From Caryophanales bacterium UBA6769 (GTDB taxonomy: Bacteria; Bacillota; Bacilli; Bacillales; UBA6769): a DNA stretch of 5,041 nt. Position numbers and translations under genes: made by a program. Position 1 is the first letter of the stretch, and the number at the start of each line of letters is the position of its first letter. The notes beneath the pieces are model-generated. The model was not told the DNA's origin, searched no databases, and saw only the letters and a list, made by a program, of their open reading frames with translations. The DNA is taken from positions 1-5,041 of the forward strand of contig DKGN01000199.1 in NCBI GenBank assembly GCA_002453275.1, in the 5' to 3' direction. Shown here piece after piece: positions 1-5,041 of this stretch.

Positions 1-71
1 TAAAAAATAATGACAGAAAGTTAAATGACTGAAAGCAAAGTCTGCCTTTAAATAAGAATAAGGAATAAGCT
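1..71. other. Left intergenic flank, no gene seen
   Basis: AT-rich sequence before the repeat. No convincing ORF, RBS, promoter or strong hairpin is visible. In related genomes menB commonly precedes menE, so this may be the spacer after menB, but no menB coding sequence is present to confirm it. Confidence 0.5.
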
Positions 72-260
72 AGTTAGCGTAGGCAGAATACGCAGACTCC
101 TTTGGGAAAAGCACGAGTCCGAAGCTCCCTGAAGAAGCGCTTTTTGCTTCTGAAGGCTGGTTAAATACGCGACGTCCTGTCGCAACACCTGCACTTGTAC
201 ATCCTATACTTCGAAGCTGAGGCCGTGCCCATGGAAAGCGAAGTATTCTGCCGAAGCGGT
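72..260. repeat. Bacillaceae-type intergenic imperfect palindromic repeat
   Basis: The outer ends form an inverted repeat: GGCAGAATAC (82-91) pairs with GTATTCTGCC (243-252), and TGGG (103-106) faces CCCA (228-231) further in. Two smaller perfect hairpins sit inside: AGAAGC/GCTTCT with a 7-nt loop (133-151) and GCGAC/GTCGC with a 5-nt loop (169-183). The pieces GCAGACTCC..GGGAAAAGCACGAGTCCGAAG on the left and GGAAAGCGAAGTATTCTGCCGAAGC on the right match, from memory, a dispersed non-coding repeat found in many copies in Bacillaceae genomes. Its right end translates to the tell-tale peptide ESEVFCRS in spurious ORFs. The edges are estimates, because only one copy is in the window. It lies in the presumed intergenic gap upstream of menE and would be part of any read-through men transcript. 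I see no transposase and no convincing target-site duplication. Confidence 0.72.
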
Positions 261-338
261 CGGATCCAATTCATTACCGCACAGTATCGTTCAACTGTAG
301 CAATAAATCCTACGAAAAAGCTTTTATTTTTAAGTAAT

Positions 339-344
339 GGAGGA
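339..344 (+). promoter_or_regulatory. menE ribosome binding site
   Basis: GGAGGA lies 6 nt before the ATG at 351. It decides the menE start: the same frame stays open upstream to an ATG at 195, but that start has no comparable Shine-Dalgarno sequence and would translate through the intergenic repeat. Confidence 0.85.
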
Positions 345-350
345 TATTTC

Positions 351-1829
351 ATGGTAGACAGTATGCCAAATTGGCTTTACAAACGGGCGTTTCTTACTCC
401 TCAGCGAACGGCTCTAGAAACTAACGGGGAATCTCTCACCTTTTTACAGCTTCATACTTACTCAGAGAAAACAGCACGACAGCTTGCATCTTTACATGTA
501 AAAGCAGGTGATACGATTGCATTTTTACTTGAGAACGGGATTCATACCGTGACAATGATTCACGCACTTGAATATATAGGCGCAGTCATTGTACCGTTAA
601 ACCATCGTTTGACAGCTTCTGAGCTTACCTATCAAATTCATGACTCTGAAGCAAAGTTACTTATTTACGATGAATGCTTCTCAAACAAAGTGACTGATCT
701 CAAACGTGACATCGACATCAACGTAGTTAGCACGGCTCAATTGTCGAATGAAAAACAAGTCCAAGTCGACCTACAAACAGAAGTGAACTTACAACAACAT
801 CATACGATTATGTATACGTCAGGAACGACAGGCTCACCAAAAGGAGTCATCCTTACGTATGGGAATCATTGGTGGAGTGCGATTGGTTCGAGTCTTAACT
901 TAGGTTTACACGAAACCGATAAATGGCTCTGCTCTGTCCCAATGTTTCACATGAGTGGACTATCGATCATTATGCGAAACGTCATTTACGGCATGCCGAT
1001 TTTTATCCAAAAGCAATTTGCTCCTAAGCAAGTAAATGAAGCGATTATAAATAATGGAGTGACGATCGTTTCTGTCGTCACAGCGATGCTCACCAAAATG
1101 CTTGAAGAGCTTGAAGGCGAGTACCCTGCATCCTTTAGATGTATGCTCCTTGGCGGAGGTCCTGCCCCCGTTCCTTTACTTGAAAAATGTCAGAAGCGGA
1201 ATATCCCTGTCTTTCAGACTTATGGTATGACTGAAACGGCAGCACAAATTGTTACTCTATCATCTGATTATATGCTAACAAAAATAGGCTCAGCAGGTAA
1301 ACCACTCATGCATGCACAATTAAAAATTGAAAAATCTGGCGTAACACTTCCAGCAAATGAAATAGGCGAAATTGTCGTTAAAGGTGCGAGTGTTACGTCA
1401 GGTTACTTAAATCGTAAAAAAGACACGGCTGAGACGATACAAGATGGATGGCTGTATACAGGCGACCTCGGTTACGTTGACGAAGATGGGTTTTTATTTG
1501 TCGTTGATCGCAGAAGTGATCTCATCATCTCTGGTGGAGAAAATGTCTATCCCGCTGAAATTGAAGAAGTTCTCTTATCACACCCAGCAATTACAGAAGC
1601 AGGTGTAACCGGTATCACCGATGAACAATGGGGACAAGTACCAATTGCCTTTTGCGTTTGCAAAGAAAAAGTAACAAAACATGACATACTAAACCACTGT
1701 CAAGCAAGGCTTGCACGCTTTAAACTTCCAAAGCACATTCATTTCGTTGATGCTTTGCCACGAAATGCAGCAAATAAGTTACTACGACGTGAACTTGTCC
1801 ACCTTTTAGATAATAAGTTAGGGACGTGA
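351..1829 (+). CDS. menE: 2-succinylbenzoate--CoA ligase (MenE)
   Basis: ATP-dependent acyl-CoA synthetase of the cytosolic menaquinone pathway. It converts o-succinylbenzoate to its CoA thioester through an acyl-adenylate. The 492-residue product has the full ANL-family motif series: P-loop YTSGTTGSPKG (155-165), VPMFH (196-200), GGGPAPVPLL (268-277), A5 QTYGMTE (289-295), A7 YTGD (369-372), A8 DRRSDLIISGGENVYPAEIE (386-405), and the A10 loop PRNAANK with the catalytic lysine at K476. The GGGPAP and PRNAxNK versions are what I recall from Bacillus MenE, which favours MenE over a generic fatty acyl-CoA ligase. The start at 351 is chosen for its RBS and because MVDSMPNWLYKRAFLTPQRTAL resembles the MenE N-terminus. 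The in-frame extension back to 195 is repeat-derived. menC follows after 6 bp, indicating co-transcription. The gene is probably transcribed from an upstream men promoter, since I see no strong promoter at 261-338. Confidence 0.96.
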   Translation: MVDSMPNWLYKRAFLTPQRTALETNGESLTFLQLHTYSEKTARQLASLHVKAGDTIAFLLENGIHTVTMIHALEYIGAVIVPLNHRLTASELTYQIHDSEAKLLIYDECFSNKVTDLKRDIDINVVSTAQLSNEKQVQVDLQTEVNLQQHHTIMYTSGTTGSPKGVILTYGNHWWSAIGSSLNLGLHETDKWLCSVPMFHMSGLSIIMRNVIYGMPIFIQKQFAPKQVNEAIINNGVTIVSVVTAMLTKMLEELEGEYPASFRCMLLGGGPAPVPLLEKCQKRNIPVFQTYGMTETAAQIVTLSSDYMLTKIGSAGKPLMHAQLKIEKSGVTLPANEIGEIVVKGASVTSGYLNRKKDTAETIQDGWLYTGDLGYVDEDGFLFVVDRRSDLIISGGENVYPAEIEEVLLSHPAITEAGVTGITDEQWGQVPIAFCVCKEKVTKHDILNHCQARLARFKLPKHIHFVDALPRNAANKLLRRELVHLLDNKLGT

Positions 1830-1835
1830 AGTAAA

Positions 1836-2948
1836 GTGAATTTTCATAGTGTCACCCTTCATCATATTAATATGACTTTAAAATCCCCTTTTACGACAAG
1901 CCAAGGGTCTACAACAGCTCGTGAATTTATTATCGTTGAACTTATAGATGAACATGGGGTCACTGGCTGGGGGGAATGCTCAGCGTTTTCAGCGCCTTGG
2001 TACACAGAGGAAACGATTACAACTGCATGGCATATATTAACAGACTTTCTCATTCCACTTGTACTAAAACGCACAATCAACCATCCAAATGACTTGCAAT
2101 CGTTATTTCAATTGATTAAACGCAATAAAATGGCGAAGGCTGCAATCGAAGAAGCGGTCTGGGATGTGTATGCAAAACGCCATCAAAGCCCCCTAAGTCA
2201 ACTGCTTGGTGGAACGAAGGATAAAATTGAAGTCGGAGCCGCCATTGGCATCCAACAATCTGAAGCACAATTAATTCGTACGATCGAACAGTATCTTGAT
2301 GAAGGCTACAAGCGGATAAAAGTAAAGATCTCCCCAGGAATGGAGGAATCTATTCTCTCCCCTATCCGTGACAACTTTCCGACCTTACCGCTCATGGCTG
2401 ATGCCAATTCAGCTTATTCACTTCGCGATCTCGAATTATTAAAAAAACTCGATCGCTATGAATTAATGATGATTGAACAACCACTTGCTTCAAATGACTT
2501 TGTTGAGCATGCAGCATTACAAAAAAAAATCAACACCCCTATATGTCTTGACGAAAGCATATCGTCTTATCACGATGCACATCAAGCGCTAATGTTACAA
2601 AGTTGTCAAACGATTAACGTCAAAGTTGCGCGAGTTGGTGGATTAACGAAAGCAAAAAAAATTCATGATCTTGCCCACGCGAACGAAATACCTATTTGGT
2701 GTGGAGGTATGCTTGATTCAGGCATTGGTCGCGCACACAACATTGCCATTTCAAGTCTTCCTAACTTTACGCTCCCTGGTGATACATCAGCCTCTTCTCG
2801 TTATTGGGAACGCGATATTATTTTCCCTGAAGTAACAATGGACAATGGCTACATTAATGTACCAAATACACCGGGCATCGGATTTGAAATTAATCGTAAG
2901 GAACTTGCAGCGGTGACACTCACGACAAAAACAATAAAAAATAAATAA
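1836..2948 (+). CDS. menC: o-succinylbenzoate synthase (MenC), enolase superfamily
   Basis: Cytosolic dehydratase that turns SHCHC into o-succinylbenzoate, the substrate of the adjacent MenE. The 370-residue length fits Firmicute MenC of the NSAR/OSBS subfamily. The N-terminal capping domain (about 1-125) contains GWGECSAFSAPWYTEET (44-60), including the loop that closes over the substrate. The barrel carries the expected catalytic set: K162-V-K164 in KVKISPG, Mg ligands D189 (MADANSAY), E214 (IEQP) and D239 (CLDES), and K263 (INVKVARVGG). The GTG start gives the usual first strand (MNFHSVTLHHINMTLKSPF); the alternative ATG at 1872 would remove it. The RBS is weak (AGGGA at 1820-1824, about 11 nt away, or GTGAAG at 1826-1831), so translation may be coupled to menE, which ends 6 bp upstream. 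Some members of this subfamily also racemise N-acyl amino acids. The pairing with menE makes OSBS activity the main role here. Confidence 0.95.
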   Translation: MNFHSVTLHHINMTLKSPFTTSQGSTTAREFIIVELIDEHGVTGWGECSAFSAPWYTEETITTAWHILTDFLIPLVLKRTINHPNDLQSLFQLIKRNKMAKAAIEEAVWDVYAKRHQSPLSQLLGGTKDKIEVGAAIGIQQSEAQLIRTIEQYLDEGYKRIKVKISPGMEESILSPIRDNFPTLPLMADANSAYSLRDLELLKKLDRYELMMIEQPLASNDFVEHAALQKKINTPICLDESISSYHDAHQALMLQSCQTINVKVARVGGLTKAKKIHDLAHANEIPIWCGGMLDSGIGRAHNIAISSLPNFTLPGDTSASSRYWERDIIFPEVTMDNGYINVPNTPGIGFEINRKELAAVTLTTKTIKNK

Positions 2949-2956
2949 TCAACTTG

Positions 2957-3010
2957 ATACGAAGTAATGTTAACCTATTTAATGATGTGGTTGACATTAC
3001 TTCGTATTTT
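2957..3010 (+). terminator. Rho-independent terminator of the men unit (overlaps the bioY operator)
   Basis: A 19-nt arm ATACGAAGTAATGTTAACC (2957-2975), a 13-nt loop and the matching arm (2989-3007) form a near-perfect inverted repeat. The only non-Watson-Crick position is T2971 opposite G2993, a G-U wobble in RNA. TTTTGTTT follows (3007-3014). The hairpin starts 8 bp after the menC stop. The stem is AT-rich but long. It overlaps the BirA-type operator and the -35 box of bioY, so part of its symmetry serves protein binding. Confidence 0.68.
2967..2997 (+). promoter_or_regulatory. BirA (biotin repressor) operator upstream of bioY
   Basis: The half-sites ATGTTAACC (2967-2975) and GGTTGACAT (2989-2997) are separated by 13 nt, leaving 15 nt between TGTTAAC and GTTGACA. 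They resemble known BirA boxes, where two inverted TTGTnAACC-like half-sites are bound by the biotinoyl-AMP-loaded BirA dimer. The site overlaps the -35 of the bioY promoter, which fits repression of biotin uptake when biotin is plentiful. The gene next door being bioY is the strongest support. I could not check the exact Bacillales spacing consensus. Confidence 0.75.
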
Positions 3011-3019
3011 GTTTATGCT
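2991..3019 (+). promoter_or_regulatory. Sigma-A type promoter of bioY
   Basis: A consensus -35 TTGACA (2991-2996) and a -10 TATGCT (3014-3019, 4 of 6 to consensus) are separated by exactly 17 nt. Transcription would start near 3026, leaving a leader of roughly 28 nt. The -35 lies inside the right BirA half-site, so repressor and RNA polymerase would compete. Confidence 0.72.
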
Positions 3020-3037
3020 TTCGATAATACATTAAAA

Positions 3038-3046
3038 AAAGGAGGG
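3038..3046 (+). promoter_or_regulatory. bioY ribosome binding site for a TTG start
   Basis: AAAGGAGGG is nearly perfectly complementary to the 16S rRNA 3' end and lies 7 nt before the TTG at 3054. This fixes the unusual start. The next in-frame ATG (3093, residue 14) would cut into the first membrane helix and has no RBS. Confidence 0.85.
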
Positions 3047-3053
3047 TACACAC

Positions 3054-3647
3054 TTGAATAATAAAAAATTTCGAGCCGTTGATTTAACATTTATGGCTTT
3101 ATTTGCAGCACTCATGGGAGTTGGGGCAAATATTGCGCAATTTCTAGTCATTGGTGGAATTCCAATTACGTTACAAACTTTTTTCGCCATTATGGCTGGA
3201 GCTATTCTTGGTAGCCGACTCGGTTCCTTATCCATGATACTTTACTTATTCATCGGATTAGTCGGTGCACCCGTGTTTGCTCAGTTTACAGGGGGACCTG
3301 TTATTTTAATCAAGCCAACCTTTGGATTTCTATTATCATACGTTCTAGTTACATATGTTGTTGGTAAAATTATTGAAAGCGTGAAGGATCCAAGTTTCAT
3401 GAGATTTTTAGTAGCATGTTTTATTGGACTTATTATTAATTATGGATTTGGAACGAACTACATGTATTTTGCTTTCAAGTTTTGGGCTGAAGCACCTGAA
3501 GGCTTTAATTATGGGATGGCTTGGCTATTAATGGTGCCACCTTTACCGAAGGATATCCTTTTAACCGCACTAACAGCTATGATGGCCCCTCGTATTTATC
3601 GTGCCTTGCATCGTAGTGGAAATTTATCAAAACAATCAGTAGCATAA
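3054..3647 (+). CDS. bioY: Biotin ECF transporter substrate-binding subunit BioY
   Basis: Integral membrane S-component that binds biotin. With the shared ECF module (EcfA, EcfA', EcfT, encoded elsewhere) it imports biotin. The 197 residues match the family length and form about six hydrophobic segments (roughly 13-30, 37-53, 58-75, 83-105, 115-135 and 160-180). Family signatures are ALFAA (15-19, an AxxxA motif in helix 1 of the kind used to dock EcfT), GGIPITLQTF (34-43), GAPVFAxFTGGP (71-82), KPTFGFLLSY (87-96), the NYGFGTNY region (129-136), and PPLPKDILL with K166-D167, near the biotin site in known BioY structures. It has its own promoter with a BirA-type operator and a terminator on each side, so it is probably monocistronic. 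It starts at TTG behind a very strong RBS. The neighbouring men genes have no evident functional link. The B. subtilis counterpart is the BioY protein encoded near yuiD/yuiC. Confidence 0.95.
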   Translation: MNNKKFRAVDLTFMALFAALMGVGANIAQFLVIGGIPITLQTFFAIMAGAILGSRLGSLSMILYLFIGLVGAPVFAQFTGGPVILIKPTFGFLLSYVLVTYVVGKIIESVKDPSFMRFLVACFIGLIINYGFGTNYMYFAFKFWAEAPEGFNYGMAWLLMVPPLPKDILLTALTAMMAPRIYRALHRSGNLSKQSVA

Positions 3648-3667
3648 ATAAATGCATTCTCCTCACG

Positions 3668-3703
3668 ACCGTGTCTCCTATCGACTGATAAGACACGGTT
3701 TTG
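3668..3703 (+). terminator. Rho-independent terminator of bioY
   Basis: The 9-bp stem ACCGTGTCT (3668-3676)/AGACACGGT (3691-3699) is extended by an inner TATC/GATA stem around a GACT tetraloop, with a 2-nt CC bulge on the left side. A short T-run follows (3699-3702). It lies about 20 bp after the bioY stop and just before the next promoter. Confidence 0.82.
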
Positions 3704-3722
3704 TAATTCTCTCCCCCACATA

Positions 3723-3731
3723 TGCTATAAT
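3723..3731 (+). promoter_or_regulatory. Extended -10 promoter of the yuiD-like gene
   Basis: TGCTATAAT contains a perfect -10 hexamer (3726-3731) preceded by the TGn extended -10 motif (3723-3725). The -35 is poor: TTGTAA (3701-3706) is the best candidate but its spacing is 19 nt and it overlaps the bioY terminator tail. An extended -10 can compensate for a weak -35. The expected start is near 3738, about 26 nt before the ATG. Confidence 0.68.
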
Positions 3732-3763
3732 GTGTGCACTATTGAAAAAGGGACAGGTTAACG

Positions 3764-4246
3764 ATGTTCAATTTAATTATTTCGAATTTCCCTTTATTAT
3801 GTGGAATAATCGCCATTATCTTAGCTCAACTGTTAAAAGTGATCATACGCTTTTTCGTTACGAAACAATGGGATTGGCGACTATTAAGTAGCAGTGGCAA
3901 TATGCCGAGCTCTCACACGAGCGGAGTAACAGCTCTTGCTTTTGCGCTTGCGATTCAGGAAGGACTCGACTCTCCTCTCTTCGCAATAGCAGCTATTTTT
4001 GCATTTATTGTCATGTATGATGCCACAGGAGTAAGAAGACAGTCCGGAAAACATTCGATTATGATTAACCAATTAATTCGGGATTTTAATCGCTTAATAG
4101 AAGAAATGAGAACATGGTCGGAAAAAGATAAAGTTCAAAAACAAGAGGAATTATTAGAACTTCTTGGCCATGAGCCTAGCGAAGTATTGGCTGGTGCAAT
4201 CCTCGGTGTTTTTACGACCTTCTTACTTTATATTATTATGCTGTAA
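3764..4246 (+). CDS. yuiD: Divergent PAP2-family (DUF212) membrane protein, YuiD-like
   Basis: A 160-residue membrane protein of the divergent PAP2 family, distantly related to acid phosphatase/vanadium haloperoxidase folds. Its substrate is unknown, so no reaction should be assigned. The three family blocks are present in order: SSSGNMPSSHTSGVTAL (42-58, the PSSH block corresponding to PAP2 PSGH), YDATGVRRQSGKH (85-97) and LGHEPSEVLAGAILG (134-148). Hydrophobic segments lie at about 8-30, 52-66, 70-86 and 140-158. A charged, probably cytosolic stretch (106-133) precedes the last helix. The first block reads GNMPSSHTS where I recall GGMPSSHSA in B. subtilis YuiD, but the MPSSH core is intact. 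RBS support is modest (AGGG at 3749-3752 or AGG at 3755-3757). The start is chosen because it follows a clear promoter and gives the family N-terminus (FNLIISNFPLL). It is monocistronic and convergent with the yuiC-like gene. Confidence 0.9.
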   Translation: MFNLIISNFPLLCGIIAIILAQLLKVIIRFFVTKQWDWRLLSSSGNMPSSHTSGVTALAFALAIQEGLDSPLFAIAAIFAFIVMYDATGVRRQSGKHSIMINQLIRDFNRLIEEMRTWSEKDKVQKQEELLELLGHEPSEVLAGAILGVFTTFLLYIIML

Positions 4247-4264
4247 AGCCTCTTCATCAACAAA

Positions 4265-4293
4265 AAAACTCAATGACTTTTCCATTGAGTTTT
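4265..4293. terminator. Bidirectional terminator between the convergent yuiD- and yuiC-like genes
   Basis: Perfect 11-bp stem AAAACTCAATG (4265-4275)/CATTGAGTTTT (4283-4293) with loop ACTTTTC. On the minus strand the stem runs into an uninterrupted T-tract (complement of A4262-A4268), making a strong terminator for the yuiC-like gene. For plus-strand transcripts the T's lie mostly within the stem, so termination of yuiD there may be weaker. The hairpin overlaps the yuiC-like stop codon (4292-4294) by 2 nt. Confidence 0.85.
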
Positions 4294-4951
4294 AACTTTC
4301 AGTATATTGTTGGCGAAACACTTGCATCGCTTCATCTTCATTCAATTCTAATAGTGCTTTTTCTGTTAACGTTCCATCTCCACGATTAACAGTATAGACT
4401 GTTACTTCTTTTTTTCCCCATTGATCATACACGTCTTCGACGGTTTCAAAATACAAGTCAATTTTATCTCCTTTTATGGCTGAGCCAGTATCGGCGACGA
4501 CACCGTACCCATATCCCGGTATGAACAATACCGTCCCAATTGGAAACACTGCTGGGTCAGCGGCAATGGTTGAGTACAAATCCCTCTTCACCTTTACCCC
4601 TGAGTATGTGATTCCATAAGCTGGATCATCTGGTGTCTTCCCTGTCGATTCTTTACCTGCTGTATAGCCTGTTGCTACGACAGTTTGAGCAGGATATTGT
4701 GTCCAATCTATCGCTTGCTCGAGTGATTCTTCTATTGAACTTTCAGTTAAGGGCGTAGAGGCGACAACCGTTCTTTCATAAAATACCCCTGTTTTCACAA
4801 GACCACCGAATATCCCTGCTTGGTTGTCTAAAAACCACTCTGACAGCTCTTTTGCCTTTACCCCAGTTATTGAGGTATACGTAGACAGTAACGCAACGAC
4901 CAGAAGGACCGTCATCGACGTACGGCGAAAAACTTTTTTAACTATTCTCAT
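4292..4951 (-). CDS. yuiC: Exported 3D-domain protein, YuiC-like (Sps/MltA-type cell-wall enzyme)
   Basis: A 219-residue exported protein. A basic N-terminus (MRIVKKVFRR) and hydrophobic segment (13-30) form a signal peptide or anchor, with a plausible cleavage site after VKA (residue 33). A linker of low predicted order (about 60-85) leads to a C-terminal 3D domain (about 90-190). The domain's three aspartates are present: D154 in VVADTGSAI and D162/D165 in KGDKIDLYF. The preceding YSTIAADPAVFPIGT (126-140) and GYGYGVVADTG (146-156), and the trailing VTVYTV (183-188), are typical of the fold. The fold is shared with MltA lytic transglycosylases and the Firmicute Sps proteins, and B. subtilis YuiC has been described as a muralytic stationary-phase survival protein. 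Peptidoglycan strand cleavage is therefore the likely role, acting outside the membrane. No LysM or SH3 wall-binding domain is visible. A GGGAGGAG RBS (complement of 4964-4971) precedes the ATG, with a stop codon in frame just upstream. Confidence 0.9.
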   Translation of the reverse strand: MRIVKKVFRRTSMTVLLVVALLSTYTSITGVKAKELSEWFLDNQAGIFGGLVKTGVFYERTVVASTPLTESSIEESLEQAIDWTQYPAQTVVATGYTAGKESTGKTPDDPAYGITYSGVKVKRDLYSTIAADPAVFPIGTVLFIPGYGYGVVADTGSAIKGDKIDLYFETVEDVYDQWGKKEVTVYTVNRGDGTLTEKALLELNEDEAMQVFRQQYTES

Positions 4952-4963
4952 TTCTTTTGTTCA

Positions 4964-4971
4964 CTCCTCCC
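4964..4971 (-). promoter_or_regulatory. yuiC-like ribosome binding site
   Basis: Read on the minus strand this is GGGAGGAG, followed by 12 nt and the ATG at 4951. The spacing is somewhat long, but an in-frame TGA lies in the spacer, so no earlier start is available and this ATG is fixed. Confidence 0.75.
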
Positions 4972-5000
4972 ATTCGTCATCCTCTCCCAATGTGGAAAAA

Positions 5001-5030
5001 ATTATTCAAGAATGAAGTGGAGAAATGAAA
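5001..5030 (-). promoter_or_regulatory. Possible promoter of the yuiC-like gene
   Basis: On the minus strand a -35-like TTTCAT (complement of 5025-5030) and a -10-like AATAAT (complement of 5001-5006, 5 of 6 to consensus) are 18 nt apart. They lie about 50 nt before the start codon. The -35 is weak, and the upstream sequence is cut off by the window end, so another promoter beyond it cannot be excluded. Confidence 0.35.
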
Positions 5031-5041
5031 ATTTGTAAAAA

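Noticed and set aside
297..313. GTAG..CTAC mini-hairpin upstream of menE
   Set aside because: A 4-bp stem with a 9-nt loop and no associated motif is too weak to call a regulatory structure.
161..352. 63-codon minus-strand ORF across the repeat
   Set aside because: It is made mostly of the palindromic repeat, has no RBS and looks like the usual spurious translation of such elements.
1779..1781. Catalytic-loop PRNAANK of MenE lacks the Gly common before the A10 lysine in ANL enzymes
   Set aside because: The Asn form (PRNAxNK) is what I recall in Bacillus MenE, and the lysine itself is present, so this is not a defect.
1862..2080. 72-codon minus-strand ORF inside menC
   Set aside because: It is an antisense shadow within a fully conserved enolase-superfamily coding region.
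3755..3762. AGGTTAAC just before the yuiD-like start, resembling one BirA half-site
   Set aside because: No inverted partner lies at an appropriate distance; the single match is likely chance and overlaps the translation start region.
3652..3891. 79-codon plus-strand ORF between bioY and the yuiD-like gene
   Set aside because: It spans the bioY terminator and the yuiD promoter, overlaps the yuiD-like gene in another frame, has no RBS and no recognisable domain.
4824..5015. 63-codon plus-strand ORF opposite the start of the yuiC-like gene
   Set aside because: It is the antisense shadow of the signal-peptide region and RBS of a well-supported gene.

Overview
This is a moderately AT-rich stretch of a low-GC Firmicute chromosome, most likely a Bacillaceae member, perhaps an alkaliphile/halophile of the Alkalihalobacillus-Halalkalibacter type. 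The evidence is Bacillus-style genes (menE-menC, bioY, yuiD-like, yuiC-like), strong GGAGG ribosome binding sites, GTG and TTG starts, sigma-A type promoters, T-tailed hairpin terminators, and an intergenic repeat of a type I recall as common in Bacillaceae. The genus is inference.

Layout. Positions 1-350 hold no credible gene. They contain a roughly 190-bp imperfectly palindromic repeat (about 72-260) that probably separates menE from an upstream men gene outside the window. Positions 351-1829 encode MenE (o-succinylbenzoate-CoA ligase). MenC (o-succinylbenzoate synthase, 1836-2948) follows 6 bp later. Together they perform two consecutive steps of menaquinone synthesis: MenC dehydrates SHCHC to o-succinylbenzoate (OSB), and MenE activates OSB with CoA. 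The men unit ends at a 19-bp-arm hairpin (2957-3007) that also carries a BirA-type biotin operator and the -35 box of the next gene, bioY (3054-3647), which encodes the substrate-binding membrane subunit of a biotin ECF transporter.

A terminator (3668-3703) closes bioY. Directly after it an extended -10 promoter drives a divergent-PAP2 membrane protein (YuiD-like, 3764-4246). A hairpin terminator separates this from a convergent, exported 3D-domain cell-wall protein (YuiC-like, 4292-4951, minus strand). From memory, the bioY, yuiD and yuiC orthologues also lie close together in B. subtilis, so the right half looks like a condensed version of that locus joined to the end of a men cluster.

I see no mobile element, tRNA or rRNA, CRISPR array, defence or biosynthetic novelty. 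The most interesting elements are non-coding: the overlapping terminator/BirA operator/promoter between menC and bioY, and the dispersed-type repeat upstream of menE, whose reading frame could be mistaken for the MenE N-terminus.
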